Shown: piece after piece, positions 19,098 to 29,179 of the stretch | Layout of the letters: each line of letters begins with the position of its first letter | Numbering within the stretch: position 1 is the first letter of the stretch | The notes under the pieces: generated by a model | Seen by the model: only the letters and a program-made list of their open reading frames with translations | Database searches by the model: none | What the model was told of the DNA's origin: nothing | Made by a program: the position numbers and the translations under genes | From: Desulforamulus aeronauticus DSM 10349 | GTDB taxonomy: Bacteria; Bacillota; Desulfotomaculia; Desulfotomaculales; Desulfotomaculaceae | NCBI RefSeq assembly: GCF_900142375.1 | Contig: NZ_FRAR01000004.1 | Span: 186,001 to 250,000, forward strand | Direction: 5' to 3' | Length of the DNA: 64,000 bases

Positions 19098-19964
19098 TTA
19101 CTCAAACAACGACAGCTGCTCCTGTGGTCTGTCCAGTTGGTTCAGATAATCGAACACCGTCTGGGTGCCGCAAAGGATGTCGTTTTGCTTGCAAAACTCC
19201 TTCACCAGCTTGCCCAATGTCTTTCCATTTGGGCTTTTGATACCGTAGGCTGTGCCAAAAGCACGCATATACCGCTGCTTCATCCCCGGAAAATGCTCAT
19301 CTAATTTTTGATAGAAATATTCTCGGTTGCCGCTACGCAGCGTCATACCGATGCCAAAGGTGAGAATACCCCGTACACCAGCTTCACCGCAATAGCTAAG
19401 AAGCTCTTGGATATTTTCCTCGGTATCGTTAAGAAAAGGCAGGATAGGTGTTAGCCAAACCACCGTGGGAATGCCTGCACTTTGCAGTTCCTTTAGTACT
19501 TCAAACCGACGGCGTGTGGTGGCCACATTAGGCTCTAAAATGCGGCAAAGCGCCTCATCATAGGTGGTCAGCGTCATCTGCACCACGCATTTCGCCTTGT
19601 GGTGGATACTTTGCAAAAGGTCCATGTCCCGCAAAACCAAATCCGACTTGGTAATCACCGAAAACCCAAAGCCGTAGCGGTCGATGATTTCTAAACAATG
19701 GCGGGTGAGCCTCTCGCTCTTCTCAAGGGGCAGATAGGGGTCGCTCATCGCCCCGGTGGCAATCATAGAGCGCCCGCGCTTTTTTCGCAGGGCGTCCTCC
19801 AAAAGCTGCGGGGCATTTTGCTTGACCTCCACATCTTCAAAGGTGTAGGTCATGCCGTAGCACTCACTGCGGGAATCGCAGTAGATGCAACCATGGGTGC
19901 AACCCCGGTAGGGATTCATCCCGTTTTTAGAAGACAGAATGGATTTTGCGTCTTTGTAGTGCAC
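19098..19964 (-). CDS. SPL-like radical SAM protein
   Basis: This 288-residue protein has the radical SAM cysteine motif CTHGCIYC near residue 22, preceded by GMNPYRGC, the signature of the spore-photoproduct-lyase-like 'Rv2578c' group. Further conserved parts include SDPYLPLEK, TKSDLVLRD, and TLTTYDEALCRILEP. These proteins use a [4Fe-4S] cluster and SAM, but their reaction is unknown; they are distinct from true spore photoproduct lyase. Codon use is more GC-rich than the flanking pyr genes, and it stands next to the CRISPR array in a small variable region, so acquisition by transfer is possible. The gene is bounded by a terminator at its 3' side. Confidence 0.8.
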   Translation of the reverse strand: MHYKDAKSILSSKNGMNPYRGCTHGCIYCDSRSECYGMTYTFEDVEVKQNAPQLLEDALRKKRGRSMIATGAMSDPYLPLEKSERLTRHCLEIIDRYGFGFSVITKSDLVLRDMDLLQSIHHKAKCVVQMTLTTYDEALCRILEPNVATTRRRFEVLKELQSAGIPTVVWLTPILPFLNDTEENIQELLSYCGEAGVRGILTFGIGMTLRSGNREYFYQKLDEHFPGMKQRYMRAFGTAYGIKSPNGKTLGKLVKEFCKQNDILCGTQTVFDYLNQLDRPQEQLSLFE

Positions 19965-20048
19965 GGCCTAACCTTCCTTTCCTACCATTAAATCCTACCA
20001 TTAAATCGCAGGGTGAGACTGCGGCGGTCAAACTCATTGTGTACTCCC

Positions 20049-20104
20049 AAAAACACAGGGACAGGGATTATGTTTCTGAAACAATCTCGCTGTCCCTGTG
20101 TTTG
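20049..20104. repeat. Long inverted repeat (hairpin) near the CRISPR trailer
   Basis: AAACACAGGGACAG and CTGTCCCTGTGTTT are 14-bp exact inverted arms separated by about 28 bases. It could be a convergent terminator or a relic of a REP-like mobile hairpin. It lies between the radical SAM start and the trailer end of the CRISPR array. Confidence 0.6.
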
Positions 20105-20164
20105 TATATGAAAGCAAATTTAATAAGTACTGAACCCTACCGCGATGGGTATTATCAATTGGCA

Positions 20165-20992
20165 ATATGTTATCCATGCACTCTGTAGAGTGCGACACCC
20201 CGCTCAATGGCTGCTATAGCCTTGCTTTGATTTCAATCCACGCACTCGTGCAGAGTGCGACCTTAAAACAAGAAGAAGTTGTTCATCACATAAATATTTC
20301 AATCCACGCACTCGTGCAGAGTGCGACTGCAAAGGTGGTAAGCCAGTATTTTATGATCCACCGATTTCAATCCACGCACTCGTGCAGAGTGCGACTCCCT
20401 GCTGATATGACTTACAAGGAATGGTATCAATTTCAATCCACGCACTCGTGCAGAGTGCGACCGCAGTAACAGCAGTAATGCCAACAACCGCAATAATTTC
20501 AATCCACGCACTCGTGCAGAGTGCGACGATTTAGGTCATGGCATAAGCGTTTACGGGTATTGATTTCAATCCACGCACTCGTGCAGAGTGCGACGTCTTA
20601 TTACCAAACACTAACAAACGCTATTATATAATTTCAATCCACGCACTCGTGCAGAGTGCGACTGATCACAATACTGAATGATAAAGATTTTATTGAAATT
20701 TCAATCCACGCACTCGTGCAGAGTGCGACGTCAGTGATTTGGTAGGATGGGATACATCGAACCTATTTCAATCCACGCACTCGTGCAGAGTGCGACCGTT
20801 AGCGGTGATCCTGAGGCTATAAATCAGGGATTTCAATCCACGCACTCGTGCAGAGTGCGACTTCACGGCAATACTTTTTAATAAAATCTTGAGAATTTCA
20901 ATCCACGCACTCGTGCAGAGTGCGACCCCCAACAGCGAACAGCGATGGCACTGTAGAACTATTTCAATCCACGCACTCGTGCAGAGTGCGAC
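20165..20992 (-). CRISPR. CRISPR array, type I-C-like repeats, no cas genes in window
   Basis: Twelve identical 32-bp repeats start at 20230, 20296, 20364, 20430, 20496, 20563, 20631, 20698, 20765, 20830, 20895 and 20961. A degenerate thirteenth copy lies at 20165-20196. Spacers are 33-36 bp and all differ by eye. Read on the minus strand, each repeat begins GTCGCACTC and ends GTGGATTGAAAT, with a seven-bp stem (CGCACTC/GAGTGCG), matching the pattern of type I-C (Cas5d-processed) repeats. The degenerate repeat at the left end and the AT-rich leader to the right (20993-21200) both indicate leftward transcription. No cas gene lies within 20 kb on either side, so processing must depend on cas genes elsewhere or the array is inactive. 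Confidence 0.95.
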
Positions 20993-21190
20993 GGCGGCAT
21001 ATTGGAATGCCTGATACTAAAGCTTGGAACAGCTTTGTTGTGCGAACCCTATTTTTTAAGGGATCTTTTATAGACACATTCGGGCAATAAAGGCGCTCAA
21101 GCCTTTATTTTACGATGGTGCGAACCTCCCAGGAAATCGATGTTTACTTAGGGTTCGCACCAATCATAGACTTCCTTCAAGATTATAAGT
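20993..21190 (-). promoter_or_regulatory. Putative CRISPR leader with repeated GGTTCGCAC motifs
   Basis: Read on the minus strand this non-coding stretch contains GGGTTCGCAC (from about 21050), GGAGGTTCGCACC (about 21117-21130) and the inverted GGTGCGAACCC (about 21152-21163). Motifs of this kind are common in type I-C leaders. A hairpin at 21086-21111 lies inside it. The leader role is inferred from its position next to the last intact repeat. Confidence 0.5.
21086..21111. terminator. Hairpin downstream of pyrE, possible operon terminator
   Basis: AATAAAGGC and GCCTTTATT form a nine-bp perfect stem with a six-base loop. It lies 110 bases past the pyrE stop. The U-tract is only the stem's own T-rich end, so terminator strength is uncertain. 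Confidence 0.45.
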
Positions 21191-21222
21191 TTCTTTGGCT
21201 CCGCCGACTTTATGGGTTAATC

Positions 21223-21801
21223 TCACTTCTCAACGGTACGGCTGCCAGGCTTCACAGCAGGTATTCCCTGAGCGCAGAGGGGACATTGCTCTGGTTCATA
21301 GGTTTCTACGGTTACGCTCAGTAACGCTTCGGTACGCACCCCTAAATCTGCCTGACCATTGCTGCGATCCACCAGAACGCCTACTCCAACCACTTCACCG
21401 CCCAGGCTACGAACTACTTTGATGACCTCAGCCACTGAACCACCGGTGGTGATCACATCTTCCACCACCAACACCTTTTCTCCCGGTGCAATGGTAAAAT
21501 TCCGCCGCAGAGCCATGCTGCCGTTTTCCCTTTCGGTAAACAAACTACGAACGCCCAGTGCCCGGGCCACTTCATGGGATACCAAGATTCCTCCCATGGC
21601 CGGTCCAATCACAGTTTCTACTCCAAGGCCGGCAAAACGCCCTGCCAATTCCCGGCATAGTTTCTCGGTATGTTGCGGATGCTGTAGGACCTGAGCACAT
21701 TGAAAGTAACGATTGCTATGTTTGCCAGAGGTTAAGCGAAAATGGCCGCTTAACATGGCACTGGTTTTTTCAAATATTTGAATGATTTCTTCTCGTGTCA
21801 T
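21223..21801 (-). CDS. pyrE: Orotate phosphoribosyltransferase
   Basis: The enzyme joins orotate and PRPP to form OMP. The PRPP-binding motif VLVVEDVITTGGS is present, as are GPAMGGILVSHEVAR and the FTSGKH-like RLTSGKHSNRYF. The open frame runs up to 21903, but I place the start at ATG 21801: GGGAG lies nine bases upstream, the family starts MTREEI, and the ATG overlaps the lspA stop as ATGA, showing translational coupling. That gives 192 residues, a normal length. It is the last gene of the pyr operon. Confidence 0.95.
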   Translation of the reverse strand: MTREEIIQIFEKTSAMLSGHFRLTSGKHSNRYFQCAQVLQHPQHTEKLCRELAGRFAGLGVETVIGPAMGGILVSHEVARALGVRSLFTERENGSMALRRNFTIAPGEKVLVVEDVITTGGSVAEVIKVVRSLGGEVVGVGVLVDRSNGQADLGVRTEALLSVTVETYEPEQCPLCAQGIPAVKPGSRTVEK

Positions 21802-22256
21802 GCCATATCTCCCTTTCCTTTTTTCAAATCCCTTAGGGCATCCAGCAAGATCAGCGCCACACCAATACAAATGGCAGTATCTGCCAGATTGAACACTGGC
21901 CAAATCCGAAAATCTAGAAAATCGATCACTTTGGTGTAGACAATGCGATCCCTTAAATTGCCGATAGCTCCTCCAGCCACCAAACCCAGGGCCACTTGAT
22001 AAAGGACACCGGCCTTGTTAATCCAACGGTAGCTAACAGCCAATCCCAGCAAAACTAAGGATGTGATAACAACAAAGAACCAGGTTTTACCAGCCAGCAT
22101 GCCAAAGGCTGCACCGGGATTTTGGATATAGGTAAAATGAAAAATGTTTGTCCAGATGGGAATGGACTCTCCCAGCACCATTTTGTTCATAACAATAAAT
22201 TTAGAATATAAATCAAGGGCCACTGTAACGAGAAGTATCACTAGGAAACGAAACAT
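21798..22256 (-). CDS. lspA: Lipoprotein signal peptidase II
   Basis: This 152-residue polytopic membrane protease removes lipoprotein signal peptides at the lipobox. Four hydrophobic segments are visible. The conserved motifs are NPGAAFG, GGAIGNLRDRI (first catalytic Asp) and WPVFNLADTAI (second catalytic Asp). The usual second motif reads GNLIDR, here GNLRDR. It is unusual in sitting between pyrF and pyrE, with a four-base overlap into pyrE and a two-base gap from pyrF, so it must be transcribed under pyrimidine control unless it has an internal promoter. Most Firmicutes keep lspA next to rluD upstream of pyrR. Confidence 0.95.
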   Translation of the reverse strand: MFRFLVILLVTVALDLYSKFIVMNKMVLGESIPIWTNIFHFTYIQNPGAAFGMLAGKTWFFVVITSLVLLGLAVSYRWINKAGVLYQVALGLVAGGAIGNLRDRIVYTKVIDFLDFRIWPVFNLADTAICIGVALILLDALRDLKKGKGDMA

Positions 22257-22258
22257 TT

Positions 22259-22996
22259 TTAAAGTACCTCAGCCATTTCTTGGAGTATTTTTTGCGCAGC
22301 AGCAGGTGGGTTGTCCGAGCCTGTAATAGGACGGCCCACCACCAAATAACTGGCACCTTGGCCTATGGCCTCGGCCGGTGTCATGATCCGTTTTTGATCC
22401 CCTGAGACCGACCAAGCGGGCCTGATACCAGGAGTAATAATGGCAAACTCCTTACCGCAAGCTTGGCGAATGATCGAGGTTTCCCGTGGGGAAGCCACCA
22501 CTCCATCCAGCCCTGCCTCCTTGGTAAGTATGGCCCAGGTTTTAACCCTATCTTCAATTTCCCCGGCGAGACCCATTTCTTGATGAAAAATCCTTTGGTC
22601 CACACTGGTGAGAACTGTCACTGCAATCATCAGAGGTGCCGGAATACCCAGGGCAGCGGCTCGTTCCTTGACAGCCTGAGCTCCCGCCTGCATCATAGCA
22701 GTGCCACCGGCGGCATGTACATTGATAATATCTGCTCCCAGGCCAGCCAAGACTTTGGCTGCCTGACCAACGGTGTTGGGAATATCATGCAGCTTTAGAT
22801 CAAGAAATACCTTGACTCCCTGTTCTTTAATTTGACGTACCACTTCAGGGCCGGCACTATAAAACAACTGCATGCCCACTTTAAACACACCCGCATAGGG
22901 TGCTAATTGACGTGTTAACACCAAGGCTTCTGCAGCAGAGGCCACATCTAAGGCAACAATCAGTTTTTCTCTGGCTGCTTGTATTTTATTTTCCAT
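22259..22996 (-). CDS. pyrF: Orotidine 5'-phosphate decarboxylase
   Basis: It decarboxylates OMP to UMP, the last step of the pathway. The catalytic DxKxxD tetrad is visible in FLDLKLHDIPNT, with KVGMQLFYSAGP before it and GIRPAWSVSGDQKR and VVGRPIT toward the C-terminus. The open frame begins at 23011, overlapping the pyrD stop, but ATG 22996 is preceded by GGAGG and gives the usual 245-residue protein starting MENKIQAAREKL. Small gaps on both sides place it within one operon with pyrD and lspA. Confidence 0.95.
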   Translation of the reverse strand: MENKIQAAREKLIVALDVASAAEALVLTRQLAPYAGVFKVGMQLFYSAGPEVVRQIKEQGVKVFLDLKLHDIPNTVGQAAKVLAGLGADIINVHAAGGTAMMQAGAQAVKERAAALGIPAPLMIAVTVLTSVDQRIFHQEMGLAGEIEDRVKTWAILTKEAGLDGVVASPRETSIIRQACGKEFAIITPGIRPAWSVSGDQKRIMTPAEAIGQGASYLVVGRPITGSDNPPAAAQKILQEMAEVL

Positions 22997-23007
22997 AGTT
23001 CCTCCAC

Positions 23008-23928
23008 TCATGGCTGGGCAGCCCCCACCAATTGATTGATATCGGCAATGCCATTGGCCATTAAATACCGCTCAATTCCCTCCAGCACTTCAAGAGTCGC
23101 CCGGGGGTTTGTAAAACTGGCGGTTCCCACCGCCACAGCCGTGGCCCCGGCCAGAATAAATTCCAGGGCATCCTCGGCAGCCATGATACCACCCATGCCG
23201 ATAATGGGTATGCTAACCGCTTGATACACCTGCCAGACGGCCCTTATTGCCACCGGCTTCACCGCCGGCCCGGACAACCCACCCACAATATTGCCCAGCA
23301 GGGGTTTTTTCTGGCGGATATCAATGGCCATCCCCAGTAAGGTGTTGATGACAGAAAGAGCATCCGCTCCGGCCCCTGCTACTTCCCGGGCAATGGCAGC
23401 TATATCCGAAACATTGGGAGAAAGCTTGACAATGACCGGCTTGGAGGTAGCATTTTTTACCGCTTGGGTCACTTCTGCCGCGGCAGCGGGATCACTGCCA
23501 AAGGCCATGCCACCCTTTTTTACGTTAGGACAAGAGATATTGACTTCCAGCGCTGCAATGCCTTGCACCGGGTCTAATTTAGCCGCCAGTTGAGCATATT
23601 CTTCTACGGTATTGCCCGCAATATTAACAATAACGTTGGTCTTTAGTTCCCGAAAGTAAGGCGCATAGTGTTCGATTAAATAATCTGCGCCGGGATTCTG
23701 CAAACCAATGGAGTTTAAGATTCCCGCCGGAGTCTCCACCAGCCGGGGAGTTGGATTACCCTCCCTTGGTTCCAGCGTAGTTCCCTTTACAGTAATGGCT
23801 CCCAATTGATCGATATTCACATAGGGAGCGTATTCCGGGCCAAAACCAAAGGTCCCGGAGGCTGTGGTCACCGGATTGGCCATCAGCATGCTGCCAATGT
23901 GTACTTGTAAGTTCGGTTTCAATCCCAC
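23008..23928 (-). CDS. pyrD: Dihydroorotate dehydrogenase B, catalytic subunit
   Basis: This is a class 1B FMN enzyme oxidising dihydroorotate to orotate and passing electrons to PyrK and NAD+. Conserved features are [13 protein letters not shown], the active-site cysteine loop [12 protein letters not shown], and the FMN phosphate site [14 protein letters not shown]. The frame is open to 23967 but overlaps pyrK; GTG 23928 or TTG 23922 (product starting [11 protein letters not shown]) follows an AGGTGG purine stretch, so the exact start is uncertain. About 305 residues is normal for the family. It is translationally linked to pyrK, whose stop lies within the first codons. Confidence 0.93.
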   Translation of the reverse strand: MGLKPNLQVHIGSMLMANPVTTASGTFGFGPEYAPYVNIDQLGAITVKGTTLEPREGNPTPRLVETPAGILNSIGLQNPGADYLIEHYAPYFRELKTNVIVNIAGNTVEEYAQLAAKLDPVQGIAALEVNISCPNVKKGGMAFGSDPAAAAEVTQAVKNATSKPVIVKLSPNVSDIAAIAREVAGAGADALSVINTLLGMAIDIRQKKPLLGNIVGGLSGPAVKPVAIRAVWQVYQAVSIPIIGMGGIMAAEDALEFILAGATAVAVGTASFTNPRATLEVLEGIERYLMANGIADINQLVGAAQP

Positions 23929-24707
23929 ACCACCTGCCAAGAAGGAAATACCGGCCCGTCGGCACAAGCCCGTTTGTTAGTAACCTTCCCATGATGGGAA
24001 ATTTTCACAGCACAGGACAGACAAGCCCCAACACCGCAACCCATATGTTCTTCCAAGGATACTTCTCCAGGCACATCCGCTTCTGCCAACAAGGCGGCAA
24101 CTCCCTGCATCATCGGTTTGGGTCCACATACATAGGTCATAGCGGTTCTCCGCCAATCCATATGACGCCCCATAAAATCCGTTACATTTCCCTGCCAGCC
24201 CAGAGAGCCATCATCGGTGGCAATGACCACTTCGGCGTCCATCTGCTCGAACTGTCCATCACAAAGCACACTCTTTTTATCCTTGGCACCCAAATACACC
24301 GTAATCTGACATTTCATGTTAGCCAATTCCTGTACCAGAAAAACCAGTGGAGCTGCCCCAATACCGCCAGCGGCCACTGCCACTCGAGAACCAGGCAACG
24401 GTAAGGTAAAGCCCCTCCCTAAGGGACCCATAAGATTCACCAGATCCCCAGGCTGCCGCTGAGCTAACATTTCGGTACCCTTGCCAATCACCCGAAACAA
24501 CAGGGCCAGTACACCTTTCGGGCGGCTAACCATGTGGATCGACAGGGGGCGGCGCAGTAACGGTTCTTGTGTTTCACTGCAGCGCACGTGCACAAATTGG
24601 CCCGGCACCGCTAGCCGGGCAATATCAGGAGCTTCCAATTCCATATAATAGGTTTCCGGTGCCACCTGGTAGACTGCCAGTACCTTTGCATCCAGCACCT
24701 TTGACAT
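23919..24707 (-). CDS. pyrK: Dihydroorotate dehydrogenase B, electron transfer subunit
   Basis: This 262-residue protein carries FAD and a [2Fe-2S] cluster and passes electrons from PyrD to NAD+. The FAD motif RRPLSIH and the NAD-binding [11 protein letters not shown] are present. The cluster ligands are in [16 protein letters not shown] plus a later Cys ([10 protein letters not shown]). Start ATG 24707 (MSKVLDAKV) follows GGGGGG; an in-frame GTG lies five codons upstream. It is encoded next to pyrD with overlap, as expected for the class 1B heterotetramer. Confidence 0.93.
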   Translation of the reverse strand: MSKVLDAKVLAVYQVAPETYYMELEAPDIARLAVPGQFVHVRCSETQEPLLRRPLSIHMVSRPKGVLALLFRVIGKGTEMLAQRQPGDLVNLMGPLGRGFTLPLPGSRVAVAAGGIGAAPLVFLVQELANMKCQITVYLGAKDKKSVLCDGQFEQMDAEVVIATDDGSLGWQGNVTDFMGRHMDWRRTAMTYVCGPKPMMQGVAALLAEADVPGEVSLEEHMGCGVGACLSCAVKISHHGKVTNKRACADGPVFPSWQVVWD

Positions 24708-24800
24708 CCATATTCCCCCCACAACTGTATTCCAAAGTTCTGCATGATGCCTTAAGTTTACCCTTTTTATGCCACTTTAGGCAATATGATAGCTATATAA

Positions 24801-27800
24801 TTAGGCATAGTTCTGAAGAGGAATTACATCGGGCACTTCTCCTTCTTGAATGCCATAGAGCACTTCCAGCATCACCCAGGCAGTGTCCATCGAGGTTAGG
24901 CAAGGAATGCCGTGTTCCACCGCGGATCGACGGATCTTAAAGCCATCCCTTTGGGGCTCTTTGCCCCGGCTGATGGTGTTAATTACCAGATTGATGCGAT
25001 TGGCCTTGATAAGGTCAACAATGGTTTCTTTACCCTCACCTACTTTATTTACAGCCATCACCTGAATACCATGTTTTTGCAGAAATGCTGCGGTTCCCTT
25101 GGTGGCACAAACCTGATAGCCCAATTCCACCAGTCCTTCTATAATTGGCAGAGCTTCCACCTTATCCCGATCGGCAATGGTGGCAAGAACTGTGCCCTGT
25201 TTAGGAAATTGAGTGCCCGCAGCCAACAGTGCTTTGTAAAGTGCCACTGAGAAATCCTTATCCACTCCCAACACTTCACCAGTGGATTTCATTTCTGGCC
25301 CCAGGGAGACATCCACATCCAGCAGTTTGCCAAAAGAAAACACCGGAGCCTTGACAGCTACTAAACCAGCAGTGGGTAATAAGCCACCCTGATAACCCAG
25401 TTCTGCCAGGGATTTACCCAGAGCACATTTGGTGGCCAGGTTAACCATGGGGACCCCGGTAACCTTACTCAGATAAGGTACCGTACGGCTGGAGCGAGGA
25501 TTTACTTCGATTACATAAACCTGTCCTTCGTGCAAAACATATTGGATATTGACTAACCCTTTAACACCCAACGCCAAAGCCAGTCTCTGGGTATAATCCA
25601 CCATTTGCTCCGTCTGCTCCTGGGTCAAAGTTTGGGCCGGATAGACAGCGATACTATCCCCGGAATGAACACCAGCCCGTTCAACATGCTCCATAATGCC
25701 GGGAATTAATACCTCAGACCCATCACAAATGGCATCCACCTCAAATTCCTGTCCTACCAGGTAACGATCCACCAGCACCGGGTGTTCCGGTGTGATCTGA
25801 ACAGCCCGTTGCATATAAGAAAGCAGTTCCTCTTGGGAGTAAACAATCTCCATCGCCCGTCCACCTAAAACATAGGAAGGACGTACCAGAACCGGAAAAC
25901 CTACCTCCGTAGCAATGGCTGCTGCTGCTTCCACCGAAAAGGCGGTGCGACCCGGTGGTTTGGGAATCTGTAATTTGGTCAGTAATTTATCAAAGCGTTC
26001 CCTGTCCTCGGCTACATCAATTGCATCTACCGAAGTGCCAATAATGTGAAACCCGGCTTGCTCCAGGGGCTTGGCTAAGTTAATAGCTGTTTGGCCGCCA
26101 AACTGCACGATCACTCCTTGGGGTTGTTCCTTCTCTAGAATGTTGAGAACATCTTCTACCACCAATGGTTCAAAGTACAATCGGTCGGCGGTATCAAAAT
26201 CAGTGCTGACGGTTTCCGGGTTGTTGTTGATCGTTATGGCTTCAATTCCCTCCTGCCGCAGGGCCCATACGGAATGTACCGAACAGTAATCAAATTCTAT
26301 GCCCTGGCCGATGCGGATCGGGCCTGATCCTAACACTACCACCTTGGTTCGCTGGGTGTAAGCAGCTTCGTTCTCTTGTTCATAGCTGGAATAGAAATAC
26401 GGGGTAACTGCCTCAAATTCGGCAGCACAGGTATCGACCATCTTGTAGACCGGTTCGATGCCCAAGGACTGTCTATAGGCTCTTAGCTCTTGCTCGGTCA
26501 TCTTCATTAACTCGGCCAGATAGCGATCCGCGAAACCGAGTTGTTTGACCTGCCGCAGCAGTTCAACGGGAGGCTTGCCAGTGATTTCTTTGAGTTTGTT
26601 TTCTAACTCCACTAATTTAAGAATTTTATCTAAGAAGAATAAATCTATTTTCGTTAGATTATGAACCTCTTCAACGCTACCGCCACGCCTAAAATATTCG
26701 GCTATAGCAAACATTCTCTGATCCGAAGGTTGAATAAGTTGCTGTGTTAACTCCGCTGGGGAAAGCTCGGTCAACTCCGGCAGATGTAAACCGAAAAGAC
26801 CCACCTCTAACGAACGAATAGCCTTCATTAAGGCACCTTCCAATGTGCGATCGATGGACATTACTTCGCCAGTGGCCTTCATCTGAGTTCCTAGGCTGCG
26901 GTCTGCTCCGGTAAATTTATCAAAGGGCCAGCGGGGGAATTTTACTACCACATAATCCAGGGTTGGTTCAAAACAGGCATAGGTTTTGCCCGTTACTGAG
27001 TTGCGAATTTCATCTAAAGTAAGGCCAATGGCAATCTTTGCTGCCACTTTGGCAATGGGGTAGCCAGTGGCCTTAGAAGCTAGGGCAGAAGAGCGGGATA
27101 CCCTGGGATTTACTTCAATTACAATATATTTGAAACTCAGAGGATCTAAGGCATATTGCACATTACAGCCACCCTCAATGCCCAAGGCCCGGATAATCTT
27201 GAGGGAGGCACTGCGCAACATTTGGTATTCCCGGTCGCTGAGGGTTTGCGAAGGAGCGACCACAATGCTGTCGCCGGTGTGTACCCCCACTGGATCGATA
27301 TTTTCCATGTTACAAACGGTGATACAATTATCCGCACCGTCTCGTATCACTTCGTATTCGATTTCCTTCCAGCCGGCCACACTGCGCTCCACCAGAATTT
27401 GCCCGATGAGACTATGTTTTAGTCCCCGGATGGCTACCGCTTGAAGTTCTTCAGCATTCTGAGCGATACCACCTCCGGTACCGCCCATGGTATAGGCCGG
27501 GCGTACAATCACCGGATAGCCGATTTCGTTAGCAAAATCCACCGCTTCTTGTACGGAACAAACAATGATACTCTCCGGCACCGGCTCCCCGATCTGTTCC
27601 ATCATTAACTTAAACATTTCCCTGTCTTCGGCCTTACGGATGGCATCCAGGGGTGTCCCCAACAGGGTGACCCCTTCTTCATCCAAAATTCCTTGTTCAG
27701 CCAACTGCAGGGCGATATTTAAACCAACCTGTCCGCCCAAGGTAGGCAACAGGCCATCAGGTTTTTCTTGACGAATTATCCTCGTGACAAACTGTGGTGT

Positions 27801-28007
27801 TAATGGCTCGATATAGACTTTATCCGCCATATTGGCATCAGTCATGATGGTGGCAGGGTTGGAGTTCACCAAAACCACTTCCAGACCTTCCTCCCGGAGT
27901 GCTCGACAAGCCTGGGTGCCGGCGTAATCAAACTCCGCCGCCTGCCCAATGATAATGGGTCCCGAACCAATTACCAGTACTTTTTTAATCCCCAGCTTTT
28001 TAGGCAT
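24801..28007 (-). CDS. carB: Carbamoyl-phosphate synthase large subunit
   Basis: This 1068-residue enzyme makes carbamoyl phosphate from bicarbonate, ammonia (channelled from CarA) and two ATP. Two homologous ATP-grasp halves are clear: [20 protein letters not shown] near the start and [19 protein letters not shown] near residue 558. A C-terminal MGS-like allosteric domain (from about 935) begins after [17 protein letters not shown] and should bind UMP or other effectors. Length is standard. The carA gene lies 10 bases upstream. Position in the pyr operon, with no arg genes nearby, suggests the pyrimidine-specific or sole synthase. Confidence 0.97.
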   Translation of the reverse strand: MPKKLGIKKVLVIGSGPIIIGQAAEFDYAGTQACRALREEGLEVVLVNSNPATIMTDANMADKVYIEPLTPQFVTRIIRQEKPDGLLPTLGGQVGLNIALQLAEQGILDEEGVTLLGTPLDAIRKAEDREMFKLMMEQIGEPVPESIIVCSVQEAVDFANEIGYPVIVRPAYTMGGTGGGIAQNAEELQAVAIRGLKHSLIGQILVERSVAGWKEIEYEVIRDGADNCITVCNMENIDPVGVHTGDSIVVAPSQTLSDREYQMLRSASLKIIRALGIEGGCNVQYALDPLSFKYIVIEVNPRVSRSSALASKATGYPIAKVAAKIAIGLTLDEIRNSVTGKTYACFEPTLDYVVVKFPRWPFDKFTGADRSLGTQMKATGEVMSIDRTLEGALMKAIRSLEVGLFGLHLPELTELSPAELTQQLIQPSDQRMFAIAEYFRRGGSVEEVHNLTKIDLFFLDKILKLVELENKLKEITGKPPVELLRQVKQLGFADRYLAELMKMTEQELRAYRQSLGIEPVYKMVDTCAAEFEAVTPYFYSSYEQENEAAYTQRTKVVVLGSGPIRIGQGIEFDYCSVHSVWALRQEGIEAITINNNPETVSTDFDTADRLYFEPLVVEDVLNILEKEQPQGVIVQFGGQTAINLAKPLEQAGFHIIGTSVDAIDVAEDRERFDKLLTKLQIPKPPGRTAFSVEAAAAIATEVGFPVLVRPSYVLGGRAMEIVYSQEELLSYMQRAVQITPEHPVLVDRYLVGQEFEVDAICDGSEVLIPGIMEHVERAGVHSGDSIAVYPAQTLTQEQTEQMVDYTQRLALALGVKGLVNIQYVLHEGQVYVIEVNPRSSRTVPYLSKVTGVPMVNLATKCALGKSLAELGYQGGLLPTAGLVAVKAPVFSFGKLLDVDVSLGPEMKSTGEVLGVDKDFSVALYKALLAAGTQFPKQGTVLATIADRDKVEALPIIEGLVELGYQVCATKGTAAFLQKHGIQVMAVNKVGEGKETIVDLIKANRINLVINTISRGKEPQRDGFKIRRSAVEHGIPCLTSMDTAWVMLEVLYGIQEGEVPDVIPLQNYA

Positions 28008-28017
28008 GGAAACCTCC

Positions 28018-29100
28018 TTATGATTGTGTTACATATTGTTTCATGTTCTCTAAGAAGCGGTCAAACAGATATTCTGAATCCATCGGACCGGGGGCTGCCT
28101 CAGGGTGATACTGTACGGAAAAGACCGGTAATGTTTTATGATGCAAGCCCTCTACGGTGTTGTCATTTAGATTAATATGGGAAACTTCAATATCTGCAGG
28201 CAAGGAGTTCCGGTCCACGGTAAAGCCATGATTCTGTGAAGTAATATAAACCCTGCCGCTTTGTAAATCCTTTACCGGATGGTTGGCACCCCGGTGACCG
28301 AACTTTAACTTGTAAGTCTGCCCACCCACTGCCAGGCCAAGAATCTGGTGGCCTAAGCAGATGCCAAAAACAGGATATTGTCCGATCAGTTCACGCACGG
28401 TCTTAATGGCATAGGGCACATTGGTGGGATCTCCAGGTCCGTTAGACAACATAATCCCCTCAGGGCGTAACGCTTTAATTTCTTCTACAGAAGTGGTGGG
28501 CGGCACAACAACCACTTCACAGCCACGTTGATTAAGACAGCGTACTATGTTAGCTTTAGCACCAAAATCCAGGAGCACCACTCGCTGACCGCTGCCGGAT
28601 ACCGTGAAGATTTCCTTGGTGGCCACGGTGGGAACCAATTCCTGACCAGAAATCTGTGGGCATTGTTTGGCTTTTTCCACCAGGTCACGGGGTTCCAGAA
28701 CCTCGGTACTGATGATCCCACGCATGGTTCCATGATTCCGTATGAGCTTGGTTAAGGCCCGGGTGTCTATGCCCGAGATACCAATAACCCCTTCCCGGGC
28801 CAGAAATTCGTTTATTTTATTGCTGACTCGCCAATTACTGGGACGGTCGCATTCTTCCTTCACCACAAATCCCCGGACAAAGGAGTTTTTGGCTTCAAAA
28901 TCGTCTTTGTTAATACCATAATTACCGATTAACGGGTAGGTCATGACGACAATTTGCCCACAATAGGAGGGATCTGTTAAAACTTCTTGATAACCTGTCA
29001 TACCGGTGTTAAAAACCACTTCTCCCCACTCTTCTCCAGTGGCCCCAAAGGCCTTACCAGTAAAAATGGTTCCATCTTCCAGTGCTAAATAAGCTTGCAT
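28018..29100 (-). CDS. carA: Carbamoyl-phosphate synthase small subunit
   Basis: This 360-residue glutaminase subunit releases ammonia for CarB. The class I glutamine amidotransferase nucleophile is C248 in [12 protein letters not shown], with the His/Glu pair in [10 protein letters not shown] near residue 332. The N-terminal CPSase_sm domain starts [11 protein letters not shown]. Upstream (29101-29179) is an AT-rich spacer with two TATAATTATA-like tracts that might hold an internal promoter, but the gene otherwise continues the pyr operon after pyrC. Confidence 0.96.
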   Translation of the reverse strand: MQAYLALEDGTIFTGKAFGATGEEWGEVVFNTGMTGYQEVLTDPSYCGQIVVMTYPLIGNYGINKDDFEAKNSFVRGFVVKEECDRPSNWRVSNKINEFLAREGVIGISGIDTRALTKLIRNHGTMRGIISTEVLEPRDLVEKAKQCPQISGQELVPTVATKEIFTVSGSGQRVVLLDFGAKANIVRCLNQRGCEVVVVPPTTSVEEIKALRPEGIMLSNGPGDPTNVPYAIKTVRELIGQYPVFGICLGHQILGLAVGGQTYKLKFGHRGANHPVKDLQSGRVYITSQNHGFTVDRNSLPADIEVSHINLNDNTVEGLHHKTLPVFSVQYHPEAAPGPMDSEYLFDRFLENMKQYVTQS

Positions 29101-29179
29101 TATCTGAAGACACCTCCGCCAATTAGTTTCGTCATAATGTATAATTATACACCAAATTGTATAATTATCTATAGTGTAT

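Noticed and set aside
20167-20469. 100-codon plus-strand frame and a 70-codon minus-strand frame through the CRISPR array
   Set aside because: They arise because the repeat has no stop in these frames and the repeat-spacer period is often a multiple of three; no ribosome site or protein-like composition.
21802-21903. N-terminal extension of the pyrE frame
   Set aside because: This part is lspA in another frame; the strong ribosome site and ATGA overlap place the start at 21801.
29101-29179. Internal promoter ahead of carA
   Set aside because: TATAATTATA tracts are present, but I found no acceptable -35 hexamer at the right distance.
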